From positions 868,001 through 932,000 of the forward strand of contig NZ_CP035490.1 of the NCBI RefSeq assembly GCF_004135205.1: DNA of 64,000 nt, read 5' to 3'. The notes beneath the pieces were generated by a model, which saw only the letters and a program-made list of their open reading frames with translations, searched no databases and was not told the DNA's origin. The position numbers and the translations under genes are program-made. Source of the stretch: Hahella sp. KA22 (GTDB taxonomy: Bacteria; Pseudomonadota; Gammaproteobacteria; Pseudomonadales; Oleiphilaceae). Shown here in pieces: positions 17,035 to 25,113 of the stretch; position 1 is the first letter of the stretch; each line of letters begins with the position of its first letter.

Positions 17035-18285
17035 TCAGGCGCTGCGCCGTTGTGACTTCGGCGATGGCAGGTCAGGCAGTTTGGCGCTGTCATGTAAAGC
17101 CTGAATAAAGTACTCGTTGCTGGCTTGAGGCTGGTCCATGGCGGCCAGCAAGCGCGCCAGTTCATAATAAGTTTCCCGGCGACGTTTTAGCTTCAGGCTT
17201 GCTTCAAAATATTCTTTGGCTTTGCTCCAGCGTTCATTTCTCAAGCTTAGGCGTCCCAGTGCGAGCAACAGGCTTGCGTCGTTAGGACGCTCTTTCAGCC
17301 AGTGTTCAGCAGCCAGTAATTGCTCCGCCACATTCGCCCCGGCGATCTGGCCATACAGATCAATCAGGATATCGCTCCAGTGTTGTTTCAATGCTTTGCG
17401 CAGAAGCGTTTCCGCCTGACCACCGGCGCCAAGCCGCATCAGCTGTGACGCATAGGCGTAGATGACGTGAGGATTCTTGCGCAGGTTGGCGGGCATGCGG
17501 TCCCAAATCGCGTTTAATGGCTCGCTGTTGAACTCGCCTTTGCGCGCTCGCAGCGCTTCGTCGCAGGCTTGGCGCAGCAGGTTGAGCCAGGTTTCCAACT
17601 CCAGCTTTTCCACTTCGTCGTCTTTCAGCACTTTGTATTTGCGCAGCTCCGGCAGTATCTCGCTCATCTTCTGCCAGTCGTTCAGGCGGGTGTAAACCTG
17701 CTGCAACAACTTCAGTACGAATGGATGATGAGGCGTTTTCTTCCGCAGGTTCAACAAGGTGGACAAGCACTGCTCCAGTTGCCCTCGCGCCAGTTGCAAT
17801 TGCGCCTGAGTCACGCCGATGGCGACGTCGCCGCCAGGCGTGTTGTCGAACGCTTTCTTTAGAAATAAGTCGCTTTCTTTTTCATTGCCCAGTTCGTTAG
17901 CGGCCTGCGCGGAGGCGAGGTAGTTGATCAGAGGCGTGTCGGATTGCTCCGCACTGCCGGACAAAAATTTCTGCGCCTGCTTCCAGTTGCCCTCTGCATA
18001 GTGCAGCAATCCGCGAATGGTATTCTGCTGCGCCCGGCTGTATTTACGCTTCTTGCGCCATTGCCGCCAGCCAGCTCTGACTGCAAGAGTGGTCGACAGG
18101 GTTCTGAACAAATAGTGCAGGGCGAAGTAAAACCCGATCAATAGGGCGAAAGCGATCCAGACATTGGTCTCCACCAGCCAGTTCAGCCAGGAGACGCGCA
18201 CATAACCTGCGTCCAATTGCACTAAAAAGCCCAGCGCCACGCCGATGGCGAGGGATATCAGCAGCACCAGCGCATAGAAATTCAT
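17035..18285 (-). CDS. hemY: HemY, heme biosynthesis-associated TPR membrane protein
   Basis: This 416-residue protein has two N-terminal membrane helices (about residues 3-20 and 40-60, MNFYALVLLISLAIG and VWIAFALLIGFYFALHYLF). A long cytoplasmic TPR domain follows, with ALGRLSLRNERWSKAKEYFEAS-like repeats. This is the proteobacterial HemY of the hemCDXY operon, not the Bacillus protoporphyrinogen oxidase of the same name. Its exact role in heme synthesis is unclear. It overlaps hemX by 4 bases (ATGA), showing translational coupling. It is the last gene of the operon and converges on the flavin reductase gene. Confidence 0.93.
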   Translation of the reverse strand: MNFYALVLLISLAIGVALGFLVQLDAGYVRVSWLNWLVETNVWIAFALLIGFYFALHYLFRTLSTTLAVRAGWRQWRKKRKYSRAQQNTIRGLLHYAEGNWKQAQKFLSGSAEQSDTPLINYLASAQAANELGNEKESDLFLKKAFDNTPGGDVAIGVTQAQLQLARGQLEQCLSTLLNLRKKTPHHPFVLKLLQQVYTRLNDWQKMSEILPELRKYKVLKDDEVEKLELETWLNLLRQACDEALRARKGEFNSEPLNAIWDRMPANLRKNPHVIYAYASQLMRLGAGGQAETLLRKALKQHWSDILIDLYGQIAGANVAEQLLAAEHWLKERPNDASLLLALGRLSLRNERWSKAKEYFEASLKLKRRRETYYELARLLAAMDQPQASNEYFIQALHDSAKLPDLPSPKSQRRSA

Positions 18286-19685
18286 GAGGCCAACTCCTTG
18301 TGGTCCAGAGTGAGCGCGCCGGTGGCGGGTTTACCGCCACGCTTGTACAAGGACTCCATCAGGTTTTTCAGCATACGCAAGGACGTGGAGATATCCGGTA
18401 ACTCTGGGTCGATGGGCTCTTTCTTCAGCTGTTGCAGGTTCTCTAACAAGGCTTTGGCGGAGGCGTTGTTGATGACGAAATAATCCGCTACCCACTTCTC
18501 CGCTTTTTCCAGACTGTGCACATAAACGTCCTGATTCTTCTCTAGTAGCGAGAGTTCCGCCTGCTCCAGCATCATGCGGAGGTTCTGACGCAGGTAATAA
18601 ATTTGCTCTGGCGCCAGCAGGGGTTCAACGGGAGCATCCAGGCGACGAATAGAGAAGTACTTCTCCAGTTTGCCCATGGAAGCCAGGGCGCTGTCGTACC
18701 AATGGCTTTCGCCACTCGGCGTTGGCGCTTCCTCGGGAACCGGGTTGTCGCTTAGCATGACGGTATCTTTCAGGAACAGGCGCTGATCCAGGTTTTCCAC
18801 CTGATTGATCAGGGCTTCCAGGCGTAGATAGATGCCTTGACGATCAATGTCCGCAATGGCCTGCAGGCTGACGATTTCTTCCGCCAAAGCCTTGCGTACG
18901 GGGTAGGCGGCGACTTCTTTGGTCTCCGCCAGCACTTGATCCGCAGCCTGTAAAATAGCGAGAGAGCCGACGTAGTCTTTCTCCATATGCAGGCGCTGAT
19001 TGGCGAGACGCAACAGATATTCGGCTTCGGCGAACAGCCAGTCGATACGACCGGTTTCGCCTTTGCTCAATAAATTTCTGGCGGTTTGATCCATCATCTG
19101 TTGCAACTGCGCCTGGCTCTCGCGCTGCTTGGCGACAGCGGCGTCCAGTTTGTCCAGGCGATCCTGATAACGCAGCCCGACTTCGTCCGCAAGCTGTTTT
19201 CCTGCCTGACTTTGGTCCATGGCGCGGTCGAGTTTGGCTTGCCAGGTCTGCATATACGTCCGAAACCAACCGGCGCCAACGCCCATAACCACTAATAGAA
19301 CAAGAATCGCCAGCCATAAAGGCCAGGTTTTAGGCGCCTTAGCCGCTACAGGCGGTGTTGCGGGCGGTGGGGGAGATAATGGCGGCGGTGTTGGTTTGGA
19401 CACAGGCTCTTTGACCCTGTCTTCCGCTTTGATTGATGGTTGCTCAGGCTCTGATGTAGTGGATTCTGATTTAGGCGCTTCCACGTTATCTTTTTCTGCG
19501 CTGGCTTCCGGCCGAGACAAAGTAAATGACGCGAACAAGCCTGCGTCGGGCTCGGTTTTTATGGCGCTTTCCTTGGCGCTGGCGGGTTCCATTCCGGGTT
19601 CAGGAGAAGTCGAGGGCTCCTGTTCCAGAGCGGGCTTGTCCTGCTCCGGCTGTTCTGGTTTGTTTGGTTTTGATTCTTCCGTCAC
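18282..19685 (-). CDS. hemX: HemX, uroporphyrinogen-III C-methyltransferase-like membrane protein
   Basis: This 467-residue protein has an acidic, Pro/Glu/Lys-rich N-terminus of about 120 residues (repeated PEQ/EPS stretches). One membrane helix follows (WPLWLAILVLLVVMGVGAGW), then a coiled-coil and helical periplasmic domain. It lacks the SAM-dependent methyltransferase domain that the family name implies. It is therefore a structural or regulatory member of the hem operon, as in E. coli and Pseudomonas. It is coupled to hemY by a 4-base overlap and follows hemD by about 74 bases. Confidence 0.92.
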   Translation of the reverse strand: MTEESKPNKPEQPEQDKPALEQEPSTSPEPGMEPASAKESAIKTEPDAGLFASFTLSRPEASAEKDNVEAPKSESTTSEPEQPSIKAEDRVKEPVSKPTPPPLSPPPPATPPVAAKAPKTWPLWLAILVLLVVMGVGAGWFRTYMQTWQAKLDRAMDQSQAGKQLADEVGLRYQDRLDKLDAAVAKQRESQAQLQQMMDQTARNLLSKGETGRIDWLFAEAEYLLRLANQRLHMEKDYVGSLAILQAADQVLAETKEVAAYPVRKALAEEIVSLQAIADIDRQGIYLRLEALINQVENLDQRLFLKDTVMLSDNPVPEEAPTPSGESHWYDSALASMGKLEKYFSIRRLDAPVEPLLAPEQIYYLRQNLRMMLEQAELSLLEKNQDVYVHSLEKAEKWVADYFVINNASAKALLENLQQLKKEPIDPELPDISTSLRMLKNLMESLYKRGGKPATGALTLDHKELAS

Positions 19686-19759
19686 ACTCGTTCCTACCCA
19701 GTAATCTAAGTAATCAACGCGCCTGCAGGCAACGGCGTCCCTCTCACACTAGAGAAGGG

Positions 19760-20542
19760 TTAGCATGCCGTTTTGAGGAGGGCCAGTAAGGCCTCGTCGG
19801 ATAACTCCGGCGCGATTTTGTAATTCAGACGGTTCTCCTGCGCCAGGGTGGCGACTCTGGCGCTGGGGATGACGAACAGCGTGTCGCCCCAGGCGTAACC
19901 GATATTCTGGCCCAGTTGGCAAAGGTGCAGCAGAGTCTCGCCGGATAACGTGACGATGACCTCCGGGCGCCATTGCTTGAGGGCTTCGTTTAATTCATTG
20001 GGGTCATACTCCAGCTCTTTACGCTCGTATAACTCTAAGGTGGCCACATGCGCGCCACGCTCCTGCATGGTTTCCGCCAACAATTCGCGTCCGCCGCAGC
20101 CCTTCACAATCAATACTCGCATGGGGGGCTCGTCTTCCTTGCGCGCTTGCAAACCTGGATGTTCCAGTAGTTGCTCAGAAGCGCAGCCTTGCTCAGGCGT
20201 GTTGACTGTCAGTCCATAGCTGCGTAGCGGCGCGGCGCTGCTCTCGCCGATAGCGAACCAGCGCACGCCCTGTGGCGCTTGCGGCCAGTAAGCGTCTATC
20301 AATTCCAGCAATAGACGCGACGCATGTTTACTCACGCAGATCACATGAGTATAGCGATCCAGATCGAGGATGCAGTCTTTTATGGCTTGTGTTTCGGGTA
20401 GCGGCTCAATGGCGATGGCCGGCAACACCCGAACTTCCGCGCTGCTTTGCTCCAACAGCGCGCGTAAGGAATCGTTTTCTCCCTGAGGGCGGGTCAACAG
20501 TACTCTGAGGCCGCTCAGCTCCTGACTAAGAGTGGTTTCCAT
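19760..20542 (-). CDS. hemD: Uroporphyrinogen-III synthase
   Basis: This 260-residue cytoplasmic enzyme cyclises hydroxymethylbilane with inversion of ring D to give uroporphyrinogen III. The family is poorly conserved, but the N-terminal [18 protein letters not shown], the central [17 protein letters not shown] and the C-terminal [13 protein letters not shown] blocks match. It overlaps the end of hemC by 17 bases and feeds on HemC's product. Start and length are typical. Confidence 0.94.
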   Translation of the reverse strand: METTLSQELSGLRVLLTRPQGENDSLRALLEQSSAEVRVLPAIAIEPLPETQAIKDCILDLDRYTHVICVSKHASRLLLELIDAYWPQAPQGVRWFAIGESSAAPLRSYGLTVNTPEQGCASEQLLEHPGLQARKEDEPPMRVLIVKGCGGRELLAETMQERGAHVATLELYERKELEYDPNELNEALKQWRPEVIVTLSGETLLHLCQLGQNIGYAWGDTLFVIPSARVATLAQENRLNYKIAPELSDEALLALLKTAC

Positions 20543-21461
20543 ACACGGCTTCCAGAATTTTTCCTGCTCCTTGTTGCAATAGACGCTCGGCCAGCTCCGT
20601 GCCGAGGGTTTCCGCTGCGGCGACAGGCCCTGTCACTTCGTCACGGAGTACTTGCACCCCGTCCGGGCTGCCTACTAAGCCGCGTAATCTCATTTGGTCG
20701 CCGGTAATTTCCGCATAGCCGGCAATGGGAACCTGGCACCCCCCTTGCAGACGGTGGTTCATCGCCCTTTCCGCCGACACCCGCGCGGTGGTTTCCGCAT
20801 CCTGCAATGGTGCGATAAGCGCCATGGCTTCGGGATCGTCAAGACGGCATTCAATGCCAAGCGCGCCCTGGCCGACAGCGGGTAAACTGACTTCCGGCGT
20901 CAGCTCTTCACGAATGCGATCGGCGAAGCCCAATCGCTTCAGCCCAGATGCTGCAAGGATGATGGCGTCAAAGTCGCCGGCGTCGAGCTTGGCCAGACGC
21001 GTATTGACGTTGCCGCGCAGAGAAACGATTTTCAGATCGGGTCGCCGCTCGGAAAGCTGGCACTGGCGGCGCAGGCTGGAGGTGCCCACGACGGCTCCCT
21101 CAGGCAATTCATCCAGGCTGGCGTACTGATTACTGACAAACGCGTCGGTCGGAGTTTCACGCTCCAGGATCGCCCCCAGGCCTAGACCGGGTGGGAACTC
21201 CATGGGAACGTCTTTCATGGAGTGGACGGCGATATCGGCGCGACCCTCCAGCATGGCTGTCTCCAGCTCCTTGACGAAGAGCCCTTTACCGCCGACCTTG
21301 GCGAGCGGCGTATCCAGAATAATGTCGCCTTTGGTGGTTAGTCCGAGCAATTCGACGGTCAATCCGGGGTGTAACGCCTCAAGGCGTTGTTTGACGTGCT
21401 CCGCTTGCCATAGCGCGAGCGCGCTTTGACGTGTGGCGATCACAAGGTGCTGTTTCGGCAT
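20526..21461 (-). CDS. hemC: Porphobilinogen deaminase (hydroxymethylbilane synthase)
   Basis: At 311 residues it has the standard length. It polymerises four porphobilinogens into hydroxymethylbilane. The dipyrromethane cofactor cysteine is C242 in [13 protein letters not shown] and the catalytic aspartate is D84 in HSMKDVP, the same numbers as in E. coli. Other blocks are [21 protein letters not shown] and [11 protein letters not shown]. It is the first heme gene after algR (120 bases), in the Pseudomonas order algZ-algR-hemC-hemD. Confidence 0.98.
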   Translation of the reverse strand: MPKQHLVIATRQSALALWQAEHVKQRLEALHPGLTVELLGLTTKGDIILDTPLAKVGGKGLFVKELETAMLEGRADIAVHSMKDVPMEFPPGLGLGAILERETPTDAFVSNQYASLDELPEGAVVGTSSLRRQCQLSERRPDLKIVSLRGNVNTRLAKLDAGDFDAIILAASGLKRLGFADRIREELTPEVSLPAVGQGALGIECRLDDPEAMALIAPLQDAETTARVSAERAMNHRLQGGCQVPIAGYAEITGDQMRLRGLVGSPDGVQVLRDEVTGPVAAAETLGTELAERLLQQGAGKILEAVYGNHS

Positions 21462-21581
21462 AGTTTAAAATTGCGCTAATTGTGTCGTATTCGGCGAAAA
21501 AGTCGGTTGAATTTACACGTAAATCCAACCGCAGGCGCTAGCATACTCATTTTCCCGCCGCTTGTCTTTGCCGGAGGTCGA

Positions 21582-22319
21582 TCAGGTCGGCTGCGCCAGG
21601 AATTGTTTGACCTCGGTCACCAGTCGCCGACTGACGGGAAGCGCGTCTCTCACGCCCCGCAGGCGCACTTCATAATGGCCGTCGTGGCGGCGTTGCAGTA
21701 TTTCTATGTAGTGGCGGTTAATCAGCGTATTGCGATGGATGCGCAGAAAATGAGGATTCAGGGCTTGCTCCAGCTCTTTTAGCGGCTGGTCGCTGAGCGT
21801 TTCTCCCTGTGTATGAAATACCGTCACGTACTTGTGTTCCGCTTGCAAATAGAGGATGTCGCTGATTTTAATACGCTCTATGCCGCGGCTGCTGCGGCAC
21901 ACCACCGCCGGCTCCTCGTCCTGCCCGTTAATCTCTTGCTTCAGGTTTTGCAATTGAGCGCGATTCACTTGCGTGGCGTTTTGCAGGGCGCGCATCAGAT
22001 CCTCACGGCGGATGGGCTTGAGCAGATAGTCCTGCGCGCGCACCCGGAACGCCTGGATGGCGTATTCGTCATAGGCTGTGGTGAAGATCACTGCGGGAGG
22101 TTGAGGGTGTTGCGCCAACTCAGCCGCCACTTCCAAACCGTCCTTGCCTGGCATGCGGATATCAAGCAGGACAATATCCGGGGTGTGGAGACAGATGCGC
22201 TCCAGGGCTTCATCCCCCCCGGCGGCTTCCGCGCAGACCTCATAATGAGTGTCCAGCAGTAATCGCTTCAGGCGCTCTCTGGCCAGGGGCTCGTCGTCGA
22301 CGATGATCACTTTCGTCAT
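21582..22319 (-). CDS. algR: LytTR-family response regulator AlgR
   Basis: This 245-residue regulator has an N-terminal receiver with VIIVDDEPLARERLKRLL and phosphoacceptor D53 in VLLDIRMPGKDGLE, plus the K in LLKPIRREDL. A C-terminal LytTR DNA-binding domain covers about 140-240 (VCRSSRGIERIKISDILYLQ, HRNTLINRHYIE). In Pseudomonas AlgR controls alginate, type IV pili and virulence genes. The target set here is unknown. It is paired with AlgZ, whose gene ends 40 bases upstream. Confidence 0.94.
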   Translation of the reverse strand: MTKVIIVDDEPLARERLKRLLLDTHYEVCAEAAGGDEALERICLHTPDIVLLDIRMPGKDGLEVAAELAQHPQPPAVIFTTAYDEYAIQAFRVRAQDYLLKPIRREDLMRALQNATQVNRAQLQNLKQEINGQDEEPAVVCRSSRGIERIKISDILYLQAEHKYVTVFHTQGETLSDQPLKELEQALNPHFLRIHRNTLINRHYIEILQRRHDGHYEVRLRGVRDALPVSRRLVTEVKQFLAQPT

Positions 22320-22359
22320 ATCGCATTCATGGGTTCAAGGAGTTGCATGTTATAGCCGC

Positions 22360-23412
22360 TCAGCCTTTTTTATGTAAAGGCGCGCGCATGGTGGCGGTAA
22401 AGCGGCCGTCCATCTGACTGGTTTTCAGCACCGCCTGATCGCCGAAAAACGCCTGTAGACGGCTACGGATGTTTTGCATGGCGATGCGGTTGCCTTTGTG
22501 GCCCTGGCTTGGATCTCCGTTATGCACAGGGTTGCTTATCAAGACATACAGCCAGGACCCTTGTTCGTAGGCGGTGATGGTGATGAGTCCGCCTTCCGCT
22601 GATGGCTGCACGCCATGATAAACCGCGTTTTCCACTAACGGCTGGATGCTCAATGGCGGCACTCGGGCGGCGTCGGATAAATTGCGCATGTCCCATTTTA
22701 CTGTCAATCGCTCGCCAAGACGGAGCTGTTCAATGCGCAGGTAGCGTTCGCAAAGAGCCAGTTCTTCTTTTAACGGCGCCAGGGACGAGGACTCTTTCAG
22801 AGCGGCCCGGAACAATTCAGCTAAATCCAGCACCGCCTCTTCCGCCTCGTTGGGATTGATCGGTATCAGCCCGGCGATGGAGTTCATGCTGTTGAACAGA
22901 AAGTGCGGGCGTATCCGCGCCTGCAACGCCTGCACCCGGGACTCCAGCTCTGATTTCTGCTGCAGGTGCCAGAGGTGCTGGAGATAGAAATAACGCAGGA
23001 TAATCCCGGTTAGGATCGCGCTGATAGCCACCGCCTGCACGACAAACCAAAAGCCCGATCCAGGCTCTTCCAGTGCGCCTTTGCGGAACAGGGCGTTAGC
23101 GAGTATGGCGTAGATGAGAGTAATGGCCGGGGCTATCAGGTAAGCGACCAGGGCTTGCCGGGACATGCTCCAGCTTGCGCCGAGTATGCGCAGACGACAC
23201 AGAATCAACGCGCTGGTCAGCACCACCCACAACATGAATAACGAGGTGAGCGCGAAATAGTCCCAGTCGAAATGACCGGGGCCGGCGTAGATAAGCGTAA
23301 ACAACAGCGCGCAAAGCCCCGTGGCGATTACCATCAAGAGGACCGCTTGAACGTTGCAAAGCTCTGGTAGAAACACCCCTGGCGGGTGGGAAGACTTGGG
23401 GGACTGCTCCAT
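22360..23412 (-). CDS. algZ: LytS-type sensor histidine kinase AlgZ (FimS)
   Basis: I start at the ATG at 23412 (MEQSPKSSHPPGVFLPELC), giving 350 residues; the open frame reaches 23469 but the extra 19 residues have no family match. There are four or so membrane helices in residues 20-145. The His_kinase domain has H170 in RPHFLFNSMNSIAGL, and an HATPase domain (QPLVENAVYHG) follows. It is the partner kinase for AlgR. Unlike classic kinases it lacks the normal H-box/DHp arrangement, as is typical of the LytS class. argH is divergent, sharing the 23413-23584 region. Confidence 0.92.
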   Translation of the reverse strand: MEQSPKSSHPPGVFLPELCNVQAVLLMVIATGLCALLFTLIYAGPGHFDWDYFALTSLFMLWVVLTSALILCRLRILGASWSMSRQALVAYLIAPAITLIYAILANALFRKGALEEPGSGFWFVVQAVAISAILTGIILRYFYLQHLWHLQQKSELESRVQALQARIRPHFLFNSMNSIAGLIPINPNEAEEAVLDLAELFRAALKESSSLAPLKEELALCERYLRIEQLRLGERLTVKWDMRNLSDAARVPPLSIQPLVENAVYHGVQPSAEGGLITITAYEQGSWLYVLISNPVHNGDPSQGHKGNRIAMQNIRSRLQAFFGDQAVLKTSQMDGRFTATMRAPLHKKG

Positions 23413-23489
23413 TTTCGTGCCGTCAAAGCTGGTTGGCGAATACAAACGCCCCGACCCGTCGCCTTGCATGTCTACAGAGCGCGGGAAAC

Positions 23490-23498
23490 TGTTATAAT
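23490..23498 (+). promoter_or_regulatory. Extended -10 promoter for argH
   Basis: TGT-TATAAT at 23490-23498 is a perfect extended -10 box, about 80-90 bases before the argH start. The -35 region 17 bases further up is weak (GTCTAC), which is normal for extended -10 promoters. Confidence 0.65.
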
Positions 23499-23575
23499 CG
23501 CGGGCCTTTACCTATCATGCCACAGGTTGGGCATGGGTTCCGTGCGCTTCGAATCATTTCCAAGTATGAGGCAAC

Positions 23576-24991
23576 TTGACCATCATGACAAAGCAGGACA
23601 CTACCGATAAGCTCTGGGGCGGCCGCTTCACAGAAGCCACCGACGCCTTCGTAGAACGTTTCACGGCCTCCGTGGATTTCGACAGGCGCATGTATCATCA
23701 CGACATCCGCGGCTCTATCGCTCACGCCACCATGCTGGCCAAAGTCGGGGTGCTGACTGAAGAAGAACGCGATCAGATCATCAACGGCTTGCGTGAAATT
23801 GAAGCGGAAATCGAAGCCGGCGCATTTGAATGGTCGGTCAAACTGGAAGACGTGCACATGAACATCGAAGCGCGCCTGACCCAGAAAATCGGCATTACCG
23901 GTAAAAAACTGCATACCGGTCGTTCGCGTAATGACCAGGTGGCGACGGATATTCGGCTGTATTTGCGCGATGAAGTTGATGTTATCGCCGCTGACCTTCT
24001 GCGTTTGATCGCAGCCCTGGCGGATCTGGCGGAGCGTGAAGCGGACGCCATCATGCCCGGGTTCACTCACTTGCAGACGGCGCAGCCGGTAACCTTTGGT
24101 CACCACATGCTGGCCTGGGCGGAGATGCTGAAGCGCGACTTCAGTCGTTTGCTGGACTGCCGGGAGCGTTTCAACGTCTCGCCGCTGGGCGCAGCTGCGC
24201 TGGCGGGCGCCACTTATCCTATCGATCGTCAGTACACCAGTGAACTGCTGGGCTTCAACGGACCGGCGGAGAACTCTCTGGATGCGGTCAGTGACCGGGA
24301 TTTCGCCATTGAGTTCTGCAGTTTCGCCAGCTTGCTGATGATGCACCTGTCTCGTTTCTCTGAAGAGCTGGTGCTGTGGACTTCCGCTCAATTCAACTTC
24401 ATCAATCTGCCTGATCGCTTCTGCACAGGCTCTTCCATCATGCCGCAGAAGAAAAACCCGGACGTGCCTGAACTGATTCGCGGCAAGAGCGGCCGTGTAA
24501 GCGGGCACCTCATCAGCCTGCTTATGTTGATGAAAAGCCAACCGCTGGCATACAACAAAGACAATCAGGAAGACAAAGAACCGTTGTTTGACGCCATCGA
24601 CACGGTTAAAGGCTGCCTGAAAGCCTATGGCGACATGATGCCGGCGGTATCGGTCAATCGTGACTCTATGGCGGAATCGGCGCGTCGCGGTTTCTCCACC
24701 GCGACGGATCTGGCGGATTATCTTGTGCGTAAAGGTTTGCCCTTCCGCGATGCTCATGAAGTTGTCGGCAAGGCGGTGGCGCTGGGCGTTTCCAGCGGCA
24801 GAGACCTGAGCGAAATGAGTCTGGAGGAGCTACGCGAGTTCAGCACGGATATTGATGCGGATGTGTTCGAGGTACTGACGTTAGAAGGCTCCGTCAACGC
24901 CCGTAATCACATTGGCGGTACGGCGCCGGAACAGGTGCGCGCCGCTGTGGTCCGTACTCGGGAATGGCTCAAACGCAACACTGAGATGTAA
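23576..24991 (+). CDS. argH: Argininosuccinate lyase
   Basis: This enzyme cleaves argininosuccinate to arginine and fumarate, the last step of arginine synthesis. It belongs to the fumarase/aspartase superfamily: [14 protein letters not shown], the catalytic serine loop [12 protein letters not shown], and the active-site histidine in [11 protein letters not shown]. The length of about 468-471 is normal. The start is ambiguous: a TTG at 23576 has GAGG 4 bases upstream, and the ATG at 23585 ([15 protein letters not shown]) is 13 bases from that site. Either gives an intact protein. It is divergent from algZ. Confidence 0.97.
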   Translation: MTIMTKQDTTDKLWGGRFTEATDAFVERFTASVDFDRRMYHHDIRGSIAHATMLAKVGVLTEEERDQIINGLREIEAEIEAGAFEWSVKLEDVHMNIEARLTQKIGITGKKLHTGRSRNDQVATDIRLYLRDEVDVIAADLLRLIAALADLAEREADAIMPGFTHLQTAQPVTFGHHMLAWAEMLKRDFSRLLDCRERFNVSPLGAAALAGATYPIDRQYTSELLGFNGPAENSLDAVSDRDFAIEFCSFASLLMMHLSRFSEELVLWTSAQFNFINLPDRFCTGSSIMPQKKNPDVPELIRGKSGRVSGHLISLLMLMKSQPLAYNKDNQEDKEPLFDAIDTVKGCLKAYGDMMPAVSVNRDSMAESARRGFSTATDLADYLVRKGLPFRDAHEVVGKAVALGVSSGRDLSEMSLEELREFSTDIDADVFEVLTLEGSVNARNHIGGTAPEQVRAAVVRTREWLKRNTEM

Positions 24992-25016
24992 ATCTCCCGC
25001 GTTTAATCGCGGTTTC

Positions 25017-25042
25017 GCCCGGGTGGTTTAACCGACCCGGGC
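25017..25042 (+). terminator. Probable argH terminator
   Basis: GCCCGGGT (25017-25024) pairs with ACCCGGGC (25035-25042) across a 10-base loop that can itself pair (GGTT/AACC). It lies 26 bases past the argH stop. CTTTACATTCCTTT follows, a weak T-tract. Confidence 0.65.
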
Positions 25043-25101
25043 CTTTACATTCCTTTGCCTAATAAATACCGAGCGTCGCAAACGCAACGCGCCGCCCCCG
25101 C

Positions 25102-25107
25102 TATACT
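25102..25107 (+). promoter_or_regulatory. -10-like hexamer immediately upstream of cyaA
   Basis: TATACT at 25102-25107 lies 6 bases before the cyaA ATG at 25114, with no recognisable Shine-Dalgarno between them. Initiation from this box would start at or near the A of the ATG. No good -35 is present. Confidence 0.3.
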
Positions 25108-25113
25108 CTATGC

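Noticed and set aside
23492-24757. 421-codon open frame on the minus strand opposite argH
   Set aside because: It lies wholly within argH, and its translation is rich in His, Gln and Arg with no domain. The high GC third position of argH explains the open frame.
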